Shown piece after piece: positions 48,075 through 60,008 of a stretch of DNA of 64,000 nucleotides (positions within the stretch are counted from its first letter, which is position 1; each line of letters begins with the position of its first letter). The DNA is from Citrobacter braakii. GTDB taxonomy: Bacteria > Pseudomonadota > Gammaproteobacteria > Enterobacterales > Enterobacteriaceae. The position numbers and the translations under genes were made by a program. The stretch is from positions 62,001-126,000 of the forward strand of contig NZ_NAEW01000009.1 of NCBI RefSeq assembly GCF_002075345.1, read 5' to 3'. The notes beneath the pieces are model-generated. The model saw only the letters and a list, made by a program, of their open reading frames with translations. It did no database searches and was not told where the DNA came from.

Positions 48075-48100
48075 AAAAAAACCCGCCGCAGCGGGTTTTT
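48075..48100 (-). terminator. Intrinsic terminator of prs
   Basis: AACCCGC / GCGGGTT hairpin flanked by A and T runs, 14 bp beyond the prs stop codon on the minus strand. Confidence 0.9.
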
Positions 48101-48113
48101 GAGCCGGGCTCGA

Positions 48114-49187
<1,074 letters not shown>

Positions 49188-49278
49188 TCACCGCAACTCA
49201 GCTTGCCCGGCTTACTCGTCATCGTTCACGTTTCATGTGTGCTGGCATATTTCGCCATCTTCCTGAAACCCGAATGAT

Positions 49279-50130
49279 TTAGAGTAACGCTCTGTGCAAT
49301 GGGGAGAGGTTGACACCTTTCGCCACAAAGCCTTTGAGCCATTCCGGGGCTTGCTCAAGCACCTGGCGAGCACGAGACTCAGTGTCAAATTCAGCAAAGA
49401 CACAAGCCCCTGTACCAGTCAGGCGCGACGGCGCGTATTCTAACAGCCAGGAAAGCGCCGCATCAACCTCGCGAAAACGTTTTCTTGCGATAACCTCGCA
49501 ATCATTGCTGAATTCACATTTTAGTAACGTTTTTATTGACCTTTTTGGCGTGTTGCGCGGGAGGTCGGGATCTTTAAAAATCACTGGCGTCGGAATACTG
49601 ACTCCCGGGTGGGCGACCAGATACCATTTTTCCTCTGGCTCGACCGGGGTCAGAATTTCACCTACGCCTTCAGCAAAGGCCGCATGGCCGCGCACGAATA
49701 CGGGAACGTCCGCCCCCAGCGTTAAGCCGAGTCCTGCCAGTTCATCAACCGAAAGTCCGCACTGCCAAAGGTGATTCAGCACCACCAGGACGGTAGCTGC
49801 ATTAGACGAACCTCCGCCAAGACCGCCGCCCATCGGCAGGCGTTTTTCGATACTGATGTCGGCGCCGCTCCCTTTGGGAAGGCGATCGCTTTCAGACGCC
49901 GCCTTTATCAGCAAGCGCGCCGCACGGACAATGAGATTGTCTTCATGTGCAACGCCTTCCACCGGCGTTAACAGGCGGATTTCGCCGTCGCCACGCAGCG
50001 CAATACCTAACGTGTCGCCATAATCAAGAAACTGGAATAGCGTTTGCAAAGTGTGATAACCGTCCGCACGCTGCCCGGTGATGTATAAAAACAGATTCAG
50101 TTTTGCCGGAGAGGGCCAGTGGGTCATCAT
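49279..50130 (-). CDS. ispE: 4-Diphosphocytidyl-2-C-methylerythritol kinase
   Basis: A 283-residue GHMP kinase of the non-mevalonate isoprenoid pathway, phosphorylating CDP-ME at the 2-hydroxyl. The ATP loop is [15 protein letters not shown] (~residue 93-107), and PSAKLN-type N-terminal motif reads [10 protein letters not shown]. The length equals that of E. coli IspE. It overlaps the lolB stop (4 bp), so lolB-ispE are coupled. An ATG one codon later is equally possible. Confidence 0.97.
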   Translation of the reverse strand: MMTHWPSPAKLNLFLYITGQRADGYHTLQTLFQFLDYGDTLGIALRGDGEIRLLTPVEGVAHEDNLIVRAARLLIKAASESDRLPKGSGADISIEKRLPMGGGLGGGSSNAATVLVVLNHLWQCGLSVDELAGLGLTLGADVPVFVRGHAAFAEGVGEILTPVEPEEKWYLVAHPGVSIPTPVIFKDPDLPRNTPKRSIKTLLKCEFSNDCEVIARKRFREVDAALSWLLEYAPSRLTGTGACVFAEFDTESRARQVLEQAPEWLKGFVAKGVNLSPLHRALL

Positions 50131-50750
50131 TTCACAATCCAGTTATCCATTTTCAGCTTAATACGCTGATCGCCGTCGGACAGTTCCATGTTTGCCGGCA
50201 TCGCAGGCTTAATTTTGCTGTCGTAGGCGCTATAGACCACTTTCCAGTTTTTACCGTCTTTGCTGTAGTTCACTTCACTCAGACGATACTGGTCGTCGAG
50301 TTTGTAATCGCTGGCGTCTCCCGGCAGGCCAAGGATCCACTGGCGCAGGCTGTTCAATGGAATAGGCATGCCGGTCAACTTACCAATCATCTCTTCGGCG
50401 TCGTCAGCGGTGTAGTGCTTGCCTTTGTTATCGACAAGTTCGACGTTGCCCGGCTGGGCATTGAGTTCCAGTTCAGTGCTGCCCAGGGGATTGGTCAGCA
50501 GGAGACGGTAGCGATCCTGTCCGGTTTGTTGCCAGAAAAAGCGGGCATAGACTTTCTGTTGATCGGAAATATACGCAAACGCACCGCGCGTCTGATATTG
50601 GTTCAGGGCGCGTACTTCCTGCTGGTGCTGGCGCCACTGTGGAGAGTCAGGGCTTTTGCCGGGACCTTTCGGCGCGTTGAGCGTACAGGCGGTAAGAGCC
50701 AGGGCCGCCAACGGCAGCAGGCGAATCAGGCGAAAATCAGGCAGGGTCAT
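50127..50750 (-). CDS. lolB: LolB, outer-membrane lipoprotein receptor
   Basis: A 207-residue lipoprotein that accepts lipoproteins from LolA and inserts them into the outer membrane. The lipobox LALTAC gives the lipidated Cys at ~20. The mature sequence ([20 protein letters not shown]) is nearly that of E. coli LolB. The start at MTLPDFRL is chosen because it gives a normal lipoprotein signal and the E. coli length; the upstream in-frame extension would spoil it. Divergent from hemA. Confidence 0.96.
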   Translation of the reverse strand: MTLPDFRLIRLLPLAALALTACTLNAPKGPGKSPDSPQWRQHQQEVRALNQYQTRGAFAYISDQQKVYARFFWQQTGQDRYRLLLTNPLGSTELELNAQPGNVELVDNKGKHYTADDAEEMIGKLTGMPIPLNSLRQWILGLPGDASDYKLDDQYRLSEVNYSKDGKNWKVVYSAYDSKIKPAMPANMELSDGDQRIKLKMDNWIVK

Positions 50751-50961
50751 AATGATGACAAATCCTTGAGATACGTTGCAGTTATAACTCTTAATGCTAG
50801 CGCCGCCATCATACATCGTCTACGTTCAAGTTATCTTAAATCGCTCAAATTTGTGCACTAAGCTATTACTCCAAAAGGGGGCTGTCTCTTTTATTGACCG
50901 CACGCATCCTGTATGATGCACCCAGTCTAACCTTATCAACGCTGGTACTATTCCCGCACAC

Positions 50962-52218
50962 ATGACCCTTTTAGCGCTTGGTATTAACCATAAAACGGCA
51001 CCTGTATCGCTGCGAGAACGCGTAACGTTTTCGCCGGATACGCTCGATCAGGCGCTGGACAGCCTGCTTGCGCAGCCAATGGTGCAGGGCGGGGTGGTGC
51101 TGTCGACGTGTAACCGTACGGAACTGTATCTCAGCGTTGAAGAGCAGGATAACCTGCAAGAAGCGCTGGTTCGCTGGCTGTGCGATTACCATAATCTTAA
51201 TGAAGAAGACTTGCGCAATAGCCTGTACTGGCACCAGGACAACGACGCCGTCAGTCATTTGATGCGTGTTGCCAGCGGTCTGGATTCGCTGGTGCTTGGT
51301 GAACCGCAGATTCTGGGGCAGGTGAAAAAAGCTTTTGCGGATTCGCAAAAAGGTCACCTGAACGCCAGTGCGCTGGAGCGCATGTTCCAGAAATCATTCT
51401 CTGTCGCTAAACGTGTACGTACAGAAACAGACATCGGTGCCAGCGCCGTGTCCGTGGCTTTTGCCGCCTGTACGCTGGCGCGGCAAATATTTGAATCGCT
51501 CTCCACGGTGACCGTGCTGTTAGTGGGCGCAGGCGAAACCATTGAGCTGGTGGCGCGACACCTGCGTGAGCATCAAGTGAAGAAGATGATCATCGCCAAC
51601 CGTACCCGCGAGCGGGCGCAAGTGCTGGCGGATGAAGTCGGCGCCGAAGTGATTTCGCTGAGTGATATCGACGCGCGTTTACAGGATGCCGATATTATTA
51701 TCAGTTCTACCGCCAGCCCGCTGCCAATTATCGGCAAAGGAATGGTGGAGCGCGCGCTTAAAAATCGCCGTAATCAACCTATGCTGCTGGTGGATATCGC
51801 CGTACCGCGCGATGTCGAGCCGGAAGTGGGTAAGTTGTCCAACGCCTATCTGTACAGCGTTGACGACCTGCAAAGCATCATTTCGCATAACCTGGCCCAG
51901 CGCAAAGCGGCGGCCGTGGAAGCCGAAACCATTGTGGCGCAGGAAACCAGCGAATTTATGGCCTGGCTACGCGCTCAGGGCGCAAGTGAAACTATCCGCG
52001 AGTATCGCAGTCAGTCAGAACAGATTCGTGATGAACTGACTGCCAAAGCGTTGGCCGCTCTTCAACAGGGTGGTGATGCGCAAGCCATTATGCAGGATCT
52101 GGCCTGGAAACTGACCAACCGCTTGATCCATGCACCAACCAAATCACTTCAACAGGCCGCCCGTGACGGGGATAGTGAACGCCTGAATATTCTGCGCGAC
52201 AGCCTCGGGCTGGAGTAG
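50962..52218 (+). CDS. hemA: Glutamyl-tRNA reductase
   Basis: A 418-residue enzyme that reduces glutamyl-tRNA to glutamate-1-semialdehyde, the first committed step of heme synthesis. N-terminal catalytic domain with [13 protein letters not shown] (Cys-50), the NADPH domain ([20 protein letters not shown]) and a C-terminal dimerisation helix. First gene of the hemA-prfA-prmC-sirB2-sirB1-kdsA cluster, divergent from lolB. The N-terminus ([19 protein letters not shown]) is the region controlling heme-dependent proteolysis in Salmonella. Confidence 0.97.
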   Translation: MTLLALGINHKTAPVSLRERVTFSPDTLDQALDSLLAQPMVQGGVVLSTCNRTELYLSVEEQDNLQEALVRWLCDYHNLNEEDLRNSLYWHQDNDAVSHLMRVASGLDSLVLGEPQILGQVKKAFADSQKGHLNASALERMFQKSFSVAKRVRTETDIGASAVSVAFAACTLARQIFESLSTVTVLLVGAGETIELVARHLREHQVKKMIIANRTRERAQVLADEVGAEVISLSDIDARLQDADIIISSTASPLPIIGKGMVERALKNRRNQPMLLVDIAVPRDVEPEVGKLSNAYLYSVDDLQSIISHNLAQRKAAAVEAETIVAQETSEFMAWLRAQGASETIREYRSQSEQIRDELTAKALAALQQGGDAQAIMQDLAWKLTNRLIHAPTKSLQQAARDGDSERLNILRDSLGLE

Positions 52219-52259
52219 CAGCACACCAATCTTATTTTTTACAGGGTGCATTTACGCCT

Positions 52260-53342
52260 ATGAAGCCTTCTATCGTTGCCAAACTGGAAGCCCTGCATGA
52301 ACGCCATGAAGAAGTTCAGGCGCTGCTCGGGGATGCGGGGACTATCGCAGACCAGGAACGCTTTCGTGCACTGTCGCGCGAATATGCGCAATTAAGCGAT
52401 GTATCTCGCTGTTTTACGGACTGGCAACAGGTTCAGGAAGATATCGAGACGGCTCAGATGATGCTCGACGATCCTGAAATGCGTGAAATGGCGCAGGATG
52501 AACTGCGTGAAGCAAAAGATAAATGCGAGCAGCTGGAGCAACATCTGCAGGTTCTGCTGTTGCCTAAAGATCCTGATGACGAACGTAACGCCTTCCTCGA
52601 AGTGCGTGCGGGAACCGGTGGTGATGAGGCCGCGCTGTTTGCCGGCGATCTGTTCCGCATGTACAGCCGTTACGCTGAATCGCGTCGCTGGCGGGTAGAG
52701 ATCATGAGCGCCAGCGAAGGCGAACATGGCGGGTTTAAAGAAGTCATTGCCAAAATTAGCGGCGAAGGCGTGTACGGTCGACTGAAATTTGAGTCCGGTG
52801 GGCATCGTGTGCAGCGCGTACCTGCGACGGAGTCACAGGGCCGTATTCACACTTCTGCCTGTACGGTCGCGGTCATGCCGGAACTGCCGGATGCCGAACT
52901 GCCGGACATCAACCCGGCCGATCTGCGTATTGATACCTTCCGCTCATCAGGCGCAGGGGGGCAGCACGTTAACACCACCGACTCCGCAATCCGTATTACC
53001 CACTTGCCGACCGGTATCGTAGTGGAATGCCAGGACGAACGTTCGCAGCATAAAAACAAAGCGAAAGCGATGTCGGTGCTGGGGGCGCGAATTCGTGCCG
53101 CCGAAGTGGCAAGACGTCAACAGGCAGAAGCCTCTGAGCGTCGCAATCTGTTGGGCAGTGGCGATCGCAGCGATCGCAACCGTACCTATAACTTCCCGCA
53201 GGGTCGCGTGGCCGATCACCGCATTAACCTGACGCTCTACCGTCTGGATGAAGCGATGGAAGGCAAACTGGATATGCTCATTGAGCCAATTGTCCAGGAA
53301 TACCAGGCCGACCAACTGGCGGCGTTGTCCGAGCAGGATTAA
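52260..53342 (+). CDS. prfA: Peptide chain release factor 1
   Basis: A 360-residue class I release factor recognising UAG and UAA. The GGQ motif that triggers peptide release is in [15 protein letters not shown] (~residue 235); the codon-recognition PxT-type element reads [10 protein letters not shown] (~residue 186). The Gln of GGQ is methylated by PrmC, encoded next. The stop overlaps the prmC start by one base (taatg). Confidence 0.97.
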   Translation: MKPSIVAKLEALHERHEEVQALLGDAGTIADQERFRALSREYAQLSDVSRCFTDWQQVQEDIETAQMMLDDPEMREMAQDELREAKDKCEQLEQHLQVLLLPKDPDDERNAFLEVRAGTGGDEAALFAGDLFRMYSRYAESRRWRVEIMSASEGEHGGFKEVIAKISGEGVYGRLKFESGGHRVQRVPATESQGRIHTSACTVAVMPELPDAELPDINPADLRIDTFRSSGAGGQHVNTTDSAIRITHLPTGIVVECQDERSQHKNKAKAMSVLGARIRAAEVARRQQAEASERRNLLGSGDRSDRNRTYNFPQGRVADHRINLTLYRLDEAMEGKLDMLIEPIVQEYQADQLAALSEQD

Positions 53343-54175
53343 TGGATTATCAGCACTGGCTGCGTGAAGCGATAAGCCAATTACAGGCAAGTGAAAGCCC
53401 GCGCCGTGACGCCGAGATTTTGCTCGAGTTTGTTACCGGTAAGGGACGCACCTTTATTTTGGCTTTCGGTGAAACGGTATTAACCGAGGCGCAGCGTCAA
53501 CAGCTCGACACATTACTGGAGCGCCGTCAGCGGGGTGAGCCGGTGGCGCATTTAACCGGCGTGCGGGAGTTCTGGTCGCTGCCGCTGTTTGTGTCTCCGG
53601 CTACGCTTATCCCTCGTCCGGATACTGAGTGTCTGGTGGAACAGGCGCTGGCTCGCCTGCCGGCGTCAGCGTGCCGCATTCTCGATTTGGGAACTGGCAC
53701 GGGCGCCATTGCGCTGGCGCTGGCAACCGAGCGTCCGGATTGCGCAGTAACGGCGGTTGACCGCATGCCGGATGCTGTTGCGCTGGCCACTCGCAACAAA
53801 CAGCATCTGGGCATCGACAATGTTTGCGTGCTGCAAAGCAACTGGTTCAGCGCTTTGCAGGGACAGCAGTTTGACATGATTGTCAGCAATCCGCCGTATA
53901 TCGACGAACAGGATCCGCACCTGGCGCAAGGCGATGTACGCTTTGAACCTCTGTCGGCACTGGTGGCGGGCGATCGAGGACTGGCGGATATCGTGCATAT
54001 CATTGACCAGTCTCAGCGCGTGTTAACGCCCGGCGGCTATCTGTTGCTGGAACATGGCTGGCAGCAGGGGCAGGCCGTCCGGGACGTCTTTACTCGTGCG
54101 GGTTACCAGACGGTTGAAACCTGCCGTGATTATGGCGGCAACGAACGAATTACGCTTGGACGCATCCCATCATGA
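53342..54175 (+). CDS. prmC: Release factor glutamine methyltransferase
   Basis: A 277-residue SAM-dependent methyltransferase that methylates the GGQ glutamine of RF1 and RF2. SAM motif ILDLGTGTGAIALALA and the catalytic IVSNPPYID (NPPY) are present. It is coupled to prfA upstream (taatg) and overlaps sirB2 downstream by 4 bp. Confidence 0.97.
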   Translation: MDYQHWLREAISQLQASESPRRDAEILLEFVTGKGRTFILAFGETVLTEAQRQQLDTLLERRQRGEPVAHLTGVREFWSLPLFVSPATLIPRPDTECLVEQALARLPASACRILDLGTGTGAIALALATERPDCAVTAVDRMPDAVALATRNKQHLGIDNVCVLQSNWFSALQGQQFDMIVSNPPYIDEQDPHLAQGDVRFEPLSALVAGDRGLADIVHIIDQSQRVLTPGGYLLLEHGWQQGQAVRDVFTRAGYQTVETCRDYGGNERITLGRIPS

Positions 54176-54564
54176 GTACCTTCAGTGTGTTACTCAACAT
54201 TCATCTCATCAGTATTGCGCTTTCCGTTGGCTTGCTGACGCTGCGTTTTTGGTGGCGTTACACCGACTCGCGTCTTGCCTGCGCACGCTGGACGCGCATT
54301 GTGCCACCGGTTGTGGATACCGTTTTATTACTCAGCGGCGTGGCGCTAATGGTTAAAGCGCACATCCTGCCATTCACTGAGCACGGGACATGGCTGACTG
54401 AAAAGCTGTTTGGGGTTATCATTTACATCGTTTTGGGTTTTATTGCGCTCGATTATCGTCGGGCGCGCAGTCAGCAGGCGCGATTAGTCGCATTTCCGCT
54501 GGCGCTGGTGGTGCTGTACATCATCATTAAACTCGCCACCACAAAAATACCGTTACTGGGGTAA
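54172..54564 (+). CDS. sirB2: SirB2-family inner membrane protein (YchQ)
   Basis: A 130-residue membrane protein with four hydrophobic segments, matching the SirB2 family. Its function is unknown; the Salmonella name comes from an early link to invasion gene regulation. Overlaps prmC (atga) and is 2 bp from sirB1. Confidence 0.93.
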   Translation: MSTFSVLLNIHLISIALSVGLLTLRFWWRYTDSRLACARWTRIVPPVVDTVLLLSGVALMVKAHILPFTEHGTWLTEKLFGVIIYIVLGFIALDYRRARSQQARLVAFPLALVVLYIIIKLATTKIPLLG

Positions 54565-54566
54565 GC

Positions 54567-55376
54567 ATGAGGTCGTTAGCTGATTTCGAATTTAATAAAG
54601 CGCCATTGTGTGATGGGATGATCCTGGCGTCGGAGTCTATCCGTCTGGATTTTCCAACACAAACTGTCTACGACGAACTGGAACGTCTGGTCAGTCTGGC
54701 GCAAGAAGAAATTAGCCAGCTCCTGTCTCAGGATGAGCAACTGGAAAAACTGCTGGCACTTTTTTACGGCGAATGGGGATTTACGGATACCCACGGCGTC
54801 TATCGTCTTTCTGATGCACTCTGGCTTGACCAGGTACTGAAAAATCGGCAGGGCAGCGCCGTGTCTCTGGGGGCGATCTTATTGTGGATTGCCAACAGAC
54901 TGGAGCTGCCGCTGGTACCGGTGATTTTCCCGACGCAACTGATCCTTCGTATTGAGTCGCTCGATGGTGAAATGTGGCTAATCAATCCATTCAATGGCGA
55001 AACGTTAAATGAGCACACGCTGGAAGTGTGGTTGAAGGGGAACATCAGCCCGGTCGCGGAGCTGTTTAACGAAGACCTGGATGAGGCGGATAACGCGGAA
55101 GTGATCCGCAAACTGCTCGACACGCTGAAATCATCACTGATGGAAGAGCGGCAAATGGAGCTGGCGCTGCGTGCCAGTGAAGCACTATTGCAGTTTAATC
55201 CTGAAGATCCGTATGAAATTCGCGATCGTGGTTTAATATACGCGCAACTCGAGTGCGAACATGTTGCGCTGACAGATTTAAGTTATTTCGTTGAACAGTG
55301 TCCGGAAGACCCGATCAGCGAAATGATTCGTGCGCAAATTAATACTATTTCGCACAAACAAATTGTATTGCATTGA
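54567..55376 (+). CDS. sirB1: SirB1 family transglutaminase-like/TPR protein (YchA)
   Basis: A 269-residue cytoplasmic protein with an N-terminal transglutaminase-like domain (~residues 40-160) and C-terminal TPR-like helices (MELALRASEALLQFNPEDPY, ~205-255). Function unknown; conserved with sirB2 between prmC and kdsA in enterics. Starts 2 bp after sirB2. The start codon is ATG with a GGGGTAAGC upstream. Confidence 0.93.
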   Translation: MRSLADFEFNKAPLCDGMILASESIRLDFPTQTVYDELERLVSLAQEEISQLLSQDEQLEKLLALFYGEWGFTDTHGVYRLSDALWLDQVLKNRQGSAVSLGAILLWIANRLELPLVPVIFPTQLILRIESLDGEMWLINPFNGETLNEHTLEVWLKGNISPVAELFNEDLDEADNAEVIRKLLDTLKSSLMEERQMELALRASEALLQFNPEDPYEIRDRGLIYAQLECEHVALTDLSYFVEQCPEDPISEMIRAQINTISHKQIVLH

Positions 55377-55402
55377 TTAATCACACTTTACCTACCGTTT
55401 AA

Positions 55403-56266
<864 letters not shown>

Positions 56267-56277
56267 GAGATTGTGAC

Positions 56278-56300
56278 AGGCCGGAATTTCCCTCCGGCCT
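56278..56300 (+). terminator. Terminator hairpin after kdsA
   Basis: AGGCCGGA / TCCGGCCT, an 8-bp stem 11 bp after the kdsA stop. Only a short T-rich run follows (GCTATTTG), so strength is uncertain. Confidence 0.65.
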
Positions 56301-56418
56301 GCTATTTGAAAAGGGTATAAAGGTCGCCGTCAGGCACCAGACGCGCCATCGATTGTGTTATATCGGCAGAAAAGAAAACGGCCCTGAAGAGGACCGTGGG
56401 GTACGTCTAAAATAATAC

Positions 56419-57519
56419 TCAGGCAAATATTGTCATCAGATAAGCGATAAACAGTGCCAGATGCGCTGCACCGTTAAGCACATTGGTGCGTCCGGTGGAG
56501 AAAGAGATCTGACACAGAACCAGTGATGAAACCATCACAATCATCTCTGGCGCACCCAGCGCAAACATCAAATCATTCCCGGTTGCCCATGCAATCAGCG
56601 TCACCACCGGTACGGTCAGCGAAATTGTGGCTAACACCGAACCGAAGAATAAATTCATTGCCCGCTGTACCTGATTGCTCAGAACCGCTTTCAGTGCGCC
56701 CAGTCCTTCAGGCGAGAGGATCAGTAACGCGACCAGGAAACCCGTAAATGCGACTGGCGCATTCAGTTCAGTCAGCAAGGTCTCAAGCGGGCTGGCGTTC
56801 ATCTTGGTCACGGCGATAACAGCGATCAGATGAATGATAAGCCAGGCGGCGTGCCACAGATTGCTGTGCGCTGACGGCTTACCGTGATGCGGGTCATCGT
56901 CGTCACCCTCGTCTTCATGCTCGTAAATGAACAGACTTTGGTGCGTTTTAGTTTGAATCAGCAAAAATACGCCGTACATCGCCGCAGAAATTAACGCCAC
57001 CAACAGCGCCTGCGCGGTAGTGAAATTTGCCCCCGGCAACGCCATCGGGAATACCAGTACAATAATGGCCAGTGGGAACAGGGCGATTAAATACTGCTTA
57101 ATACCAAATAGGTTCATATACTGAGTGGCAAATTTACGGCCACCTAATAGTAATGAAAAACCGACCAGACCCCCGGTTACGATCATAATGATTGAATACA
57201 GCGTATCGCGCATGAGCGTAGGTGCGGCATCGCCGGTTGCCATTAATGCGGAGATTAAGCTGACTTCAAGAATAACAACGGACAAACTGAGGATCAGCGA
57301 CCCGTAGGGTTCGCCAAGTCGATGGGCTAATACGTCCGCATGACGGACAACGCTGAATGCGCTGCTTAATATACCAATAAGGGCCAGCGCATTAATACCG
57401 ATGACCACTGGTAGTGACTGACTGCTCCCCCAGAAGAACAGTACTACCAGCGCCAAAATCGGGAAGACGAGAGAGGTCTCCTTGTGGCGGGTTTTTACCG
57501 CCTCATGTGCTTGTGTCAT
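56419..57519 (-). CDS. chaA: Sodium(potassium, calcium)/proton antiporter
   Basis: A 366-residue CaCA-superfamily antiporter exporting Na+, K+ or Ca2+ in exchange for protons at alkaline pH. Two homologous halves with about 11 membrane helices; acidic alpha-repeat motifs (SLSVVILEVSLISALMATGD and LLILSPEGLGALKAVLSNQV) and a central cytoplasmic acidic loop (HEDEGDDDDPHHG). The start at MTQAHEAVKTRHKE gives the E. coli length; a longer frame of 47 codons upstream is not supported. Divergent from chaB. Confidence 0.96.
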   Translation of the reverse strand: MTQAHEAVKTRHKETSLVFPILALVVLFFWGSSQSLPVVIGINALALIGILSSAFSVVRHADVLAHRLGEPYGSLILSLSVVILEVSLISALMATGDAAPTLMRDTLYSIIMIVTGGLVGFSLLLGGRKFATQYMNLFGIKQYLIALFPLAIIVLVFPMALPGANFTTAQALLVALISAAMYGVFLLIQTKTHQSLFIYEHEDEGDDDDPHHGKPSAHSNLWHAAWLIIHLIAVIAVTKMNASPLETLLTELNAPVAFTGFLVALLILSPEGLGALKAVLSNQVQRAMNLFFGSVLATISLTVPVVTLIAWATGNDLMFALGAPEMIVMVSSLVLCQISFSTGRTNVLNGAAHLALFIAYLMTIFA

Positions 57520-57794
57520 TGCATTAATTCTCCATCTCTGCAGGTATTTATAATTATAAAAAGTATTAAAGAATGTAAAAAATAACAGAAAACGTGGTTT
57601 TGTAGGTGACATTTTACGAAATTTTACTACATCACCTGTTTTCCCTCTCAAAGCGGCCAAAAACCAATTTCTTGTTTATAGACTGTTTAATTAACAGAGG
57701 GTTAGGTAAAGAAAATTTCTAAAAATGTCCATTATTGGCGTCTCGCCGCATTGTTAACCACACTTAAGGTTTAGCCTAAAAAGAGGAGTTCACA

Positions 57795-58025
57795 ATGCCC
57801 TATAAATCTAAAAGCGATCTGCCTGACAGCGTGCAGCACGTTCTGCCAGCCCATGCTCAGGACATTTATAAAGAAGCTTTCAACAGCGCCTGGGAACAGT
57901 ATAAAGACAAATCTGACCGACGTGACGATGCCACCCGAGAAGAGACTGCACATAAGGTGGCGTGGGCCGCGGTTAAAAATGATTACCAAAAAGGTGATGA
58001 TGGTAAATGGCATAAAAAGACGTAA
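57795..58025 (+). CDS. chaB: ChaB, putative cation transport regulator
   Basis: A 76-residue cytoplasmic protein matching E. coli ChaB (DLPDSVQHVLPAHAQDIYKE, then AWAAVKNDYQKGDDGKWHKK). Named for a proposed role in ChaA control; structurally like an MTH1126-type fold. AGAGGAG ribosome site. It is 196 bp upstream of chaC and probably co-transcribed. Confidence 0.95.
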   Translation: MPYKSKSDLPDSVQHVLPAHAQDIYKEAFNSAWEQYKDKSDRRDDATREETAHKVAWAAVKNDYQKGDDGKWHKKT

Positions 58026-58221
58026 CAGTATCAATTATAATGCCTTTATAAACTCGCTTGCATCAGGCGTTAGCGAATCGTGCTACGCCGCGCGGTTACT
58101 GGCTTGCAAGCGAGCGGTGAATTGCCTATTGTCCAGCTATTGGTTTCAAAATGAGCAGTAAAAAAGCCCGGAAGGCGTCAAAAAAGTTGTCGCAGGGAAG
58201 CAGCAGTGGCGGAGGTGTAAG

Positions 58222-58917
58222 GTGTTAACGCGTGATTTTTTATTGAATGCCGACTGTAAGACGGCATTTGGTGCTATTGAAGAATCACTACTCTGGTCAG
58301 CGGAACAACGTGCAGCCTCACTGGCCGCCACGCTCGCTTGTCGACCAGATGATGGACCTGTGTGGATCTTCGGTTATGGATCGTTGATGTGGAACCCGGC
58401 CTTAGAGTTTGAAGAGTCCTGTACCGGCACATTAGTCGGCTGGCACCGTGCATTTTGTCTGCGCCTGACGGCGGGGCGAGGAACGGCGTGTCAGCCAGGC
58501 CGCATGCTGGCCCTGAAAGAGGGCGGACGTACCACCGGTGTGGCCTACCGCTTGCCGGACGCGTCGCTGGAACAAGAGCTTTCTCTGTTGTGGAAGCGAG
58601 AAATGATCACCGGATGCTATCTGCCGACCTGGTGCCAGCTGGCGCTTGATGACGGCCGTACGGTGAACGCGCTGGTGTTTATTATGGATCCGCGCCATCC
58701 GTTGTTTGAGTCAGACACGCGCGCGCAGGTGATCGCGCCGCTTATTGCCGCGGCCAGAGGACCTTTAGGCACTAATGCCCAGTATCTGTTCTCGCTGGAA
58801 CAAGAGCTGGTCAAGCTGGGGATGCAGGATGATTGTCTTAATGATCTGGTGATCACGGTCAAACGATTGTTGGGAGAGAACCTGCCGGAAGGCGTTATGC
58901 GGCCAGGGTTTGCCTGA
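58222..58917 (+). CDS. chaC: ChaC, glutathione-specific gamma-glutamylcyclotransferase
   Basis: A 231-residue enzyme that cleaves glutathione to 5-oxoproline and Cys-Gly. The substrate loop YGSLMWNP and the catalytic Glu in WKREMITGCYLP (~residue 115) are present. The start is GTG at 58222, with GGAGG 8-10 bases upstream, which gives the same length as E. coli ChaC. A hairpin follows. Confidence 0.95.
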   Translation: MLTRDFLLNADCKTAFGAIEESLLWSAEQRAASLAATLACRPDDGPVWIFGYGSLMWNPALEFEESCTGTLVGWHRAFCLRLTAGRGTACQPGRMLALKEGGRTTGVAYRLPDASLEQELSLLWKREMITGCYLPTWCQLALDDGRTVNALVFIMDPRHPLFESDTRAQVIAPLIAAARGPLGTNAQYLFSLEQELVKLGMQDDCLNDLVITVKRLLGENLPEGVMRPGFA

Positions 58918-58934
58918 ACCCGGCGTGGAATTGT

Positions 58935-58963
58935 ATGCCCGAAAGCCAGGTGCTTTTCGGGCA
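58935..58963. terminator. Stem-loop between chaC and the convergent small gene
   Basis: ATGCCCGAAA / TTTCGGGCAT, a perfect 10-bp stem with a nine-base loop, between two convergent stop codons (58917 and 58972). Likely bidirectional. Confidence 0.75.
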
Positions 58964-58971
58964 TGTCACGC

Positions 58972-59217
58972 TTAGGCTGCAATATAACTTATCGAATGCT
59001 CAAGCGACTGACTGTGGCTGTCGATCAGCACGTTCCAGACGCCGGTATAGGGCACGGTCAACCATGCGTTATCACGATCCTGCACGCTTAAGATGTCGGA
59101 CTGCGTGTCTTTGACGTGATTTTTTTCGCTCATCAGATGGATGTGACAGCGCTCGGAACAGCGCACAACCACCGTATCGCCACCAAATAACTTTAAACTT
59201 GCCTTCACTAATGCCAT
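58972..59217 (-). CDS. Small DUF1883-like protein
   Basis: An 81-residue beta-rich protein (MALVKASLKLFGGDTVVVRC, then SERCHIHLMSEKNHV). Its GWNV-type end VPYTGVWNVLIDSHSQSLEH resembles the DUF1883 family, in which single-domain proteins have the same strand pattern. Two Cys and two His close together (CSERCHIH) could bind a metal. Not present at this place in E. coli K-12 as far as I know. It stands alone. Function unknown. Confidence 0.6.
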   Translation of the reverse strand: MALVKASLKLFGGDTVVVRCSERCHIHLMSEKNHVKDTQSDILSVQDRDNAWLTVPYTGVWNVLIDSHSQSLEHSISYIAA

Positions 59218-59479
59218 TTTTCACCCCGTTCTTGAAAACAACGTACTTTCTGTCGAAAGTGCTGCGTGATGTTGTTCACATTTCACTCATTGCATAACAC
59301 CAAAGGGGGAGCAACAGGATGCTGATTTTGATCAAAAAATGGCATAACGATTAAACAAAAGTGACAAAACACCTCAAAAGGGTTGAACGGGCGTGCTAAC
59401 GTTCAACGAAACCGCGCCCATCAAATATTAAATCCGGAAATTATCGACACTTTCAGTGCGCTTGCCTGAAAACGGTGTA

Positions 59480-59833
59480 TCAGAAGGTCAACACTTTATC
59501 TGCAGCCAGCGTCCATTGAGCCAGTTCTACCAGCGTGCCGACGGCCACTCCGTCAATTAACGGCAGCGCCGTGATCCCACGACCATCGGTGCAGGTTTTG
59601 CATAGTTTTACCGGAACATTTTGCGCTGTCAGGATCTCCAGCATTTGCTGAATATTGTAGCCCTCCGCGGGTTTCTGACCACGTAATCCTGCGGTTACGG
59701 CGTCAGACATTAAAAACAGACGCAGGTCGAGACCGGCTTCCTGTTCGCGCAGGGCGATAGCCAGACGCAGGCTGTTAAATAACGATTCGCTTCCATAAGC
59801 CGCTCCGTTCGCGACGATCACTATCTTTTGCAT
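59480..59833 (-). CDS. ychN: YchN, DsrE-family sulfur-related protein
   Basis: A 117-residue protein of the DsrE/TusD fold, matching E. coli YchN, a hexamer of unknown function possibly linked to sulfur relay. The conserved Cys in VKLCKTCTDGRGI (~residue 78-81) is the likely persulfide site. Starts MQKIVIVANGAAYGSESLFN; SD AGGAG upstream. Confidence 0.94.
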   Translation of the reverse strand: MQKIVIVANGAAYGSESLFNSLRLAIALREQEAGLDLRLFLMSDAVTAGLRGQKPAEGYNIQQMLEILTAQNVPVKLCKTCTDGRGITALPLIDGVAVGTLVELAQWTLAADKVLTF

Positions 59834-60008
59834 TTTTACTCCTGTTACTGCATGTAAGCGTTAATAACCGACACGTATGTTACACCTATTTCTCAATGCC
59901 AGGATAATGCCGAAAAAAGGGGGAGGGGCTGAAAATCAACGCTGAAAACGTTATGGTTTAAGATAAGTATGCCACTGTGGCTAATTGATGTAAGAAACCA
60001 CTAACGAT
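59834..60008. promoter_or_regulatory. Divergent ychN-ychO region
   Basis: 175 bp containing both promoters; AAGATAAGT and TATGTTACA are AT-rich but no consensus pair was identified. The ychO ribosome site is poor (TAACGA). Confidence 0.35.

Noticed and set aside
56267-56418. Looked for the Ldr/Rdl toxin-antitoxin repeats found between kdsA and chaA in E. coli K-12
   Set aside because: The gap here is only about 150 bp and holds a kdsA terminator; no Ldr-like peptide is seen.
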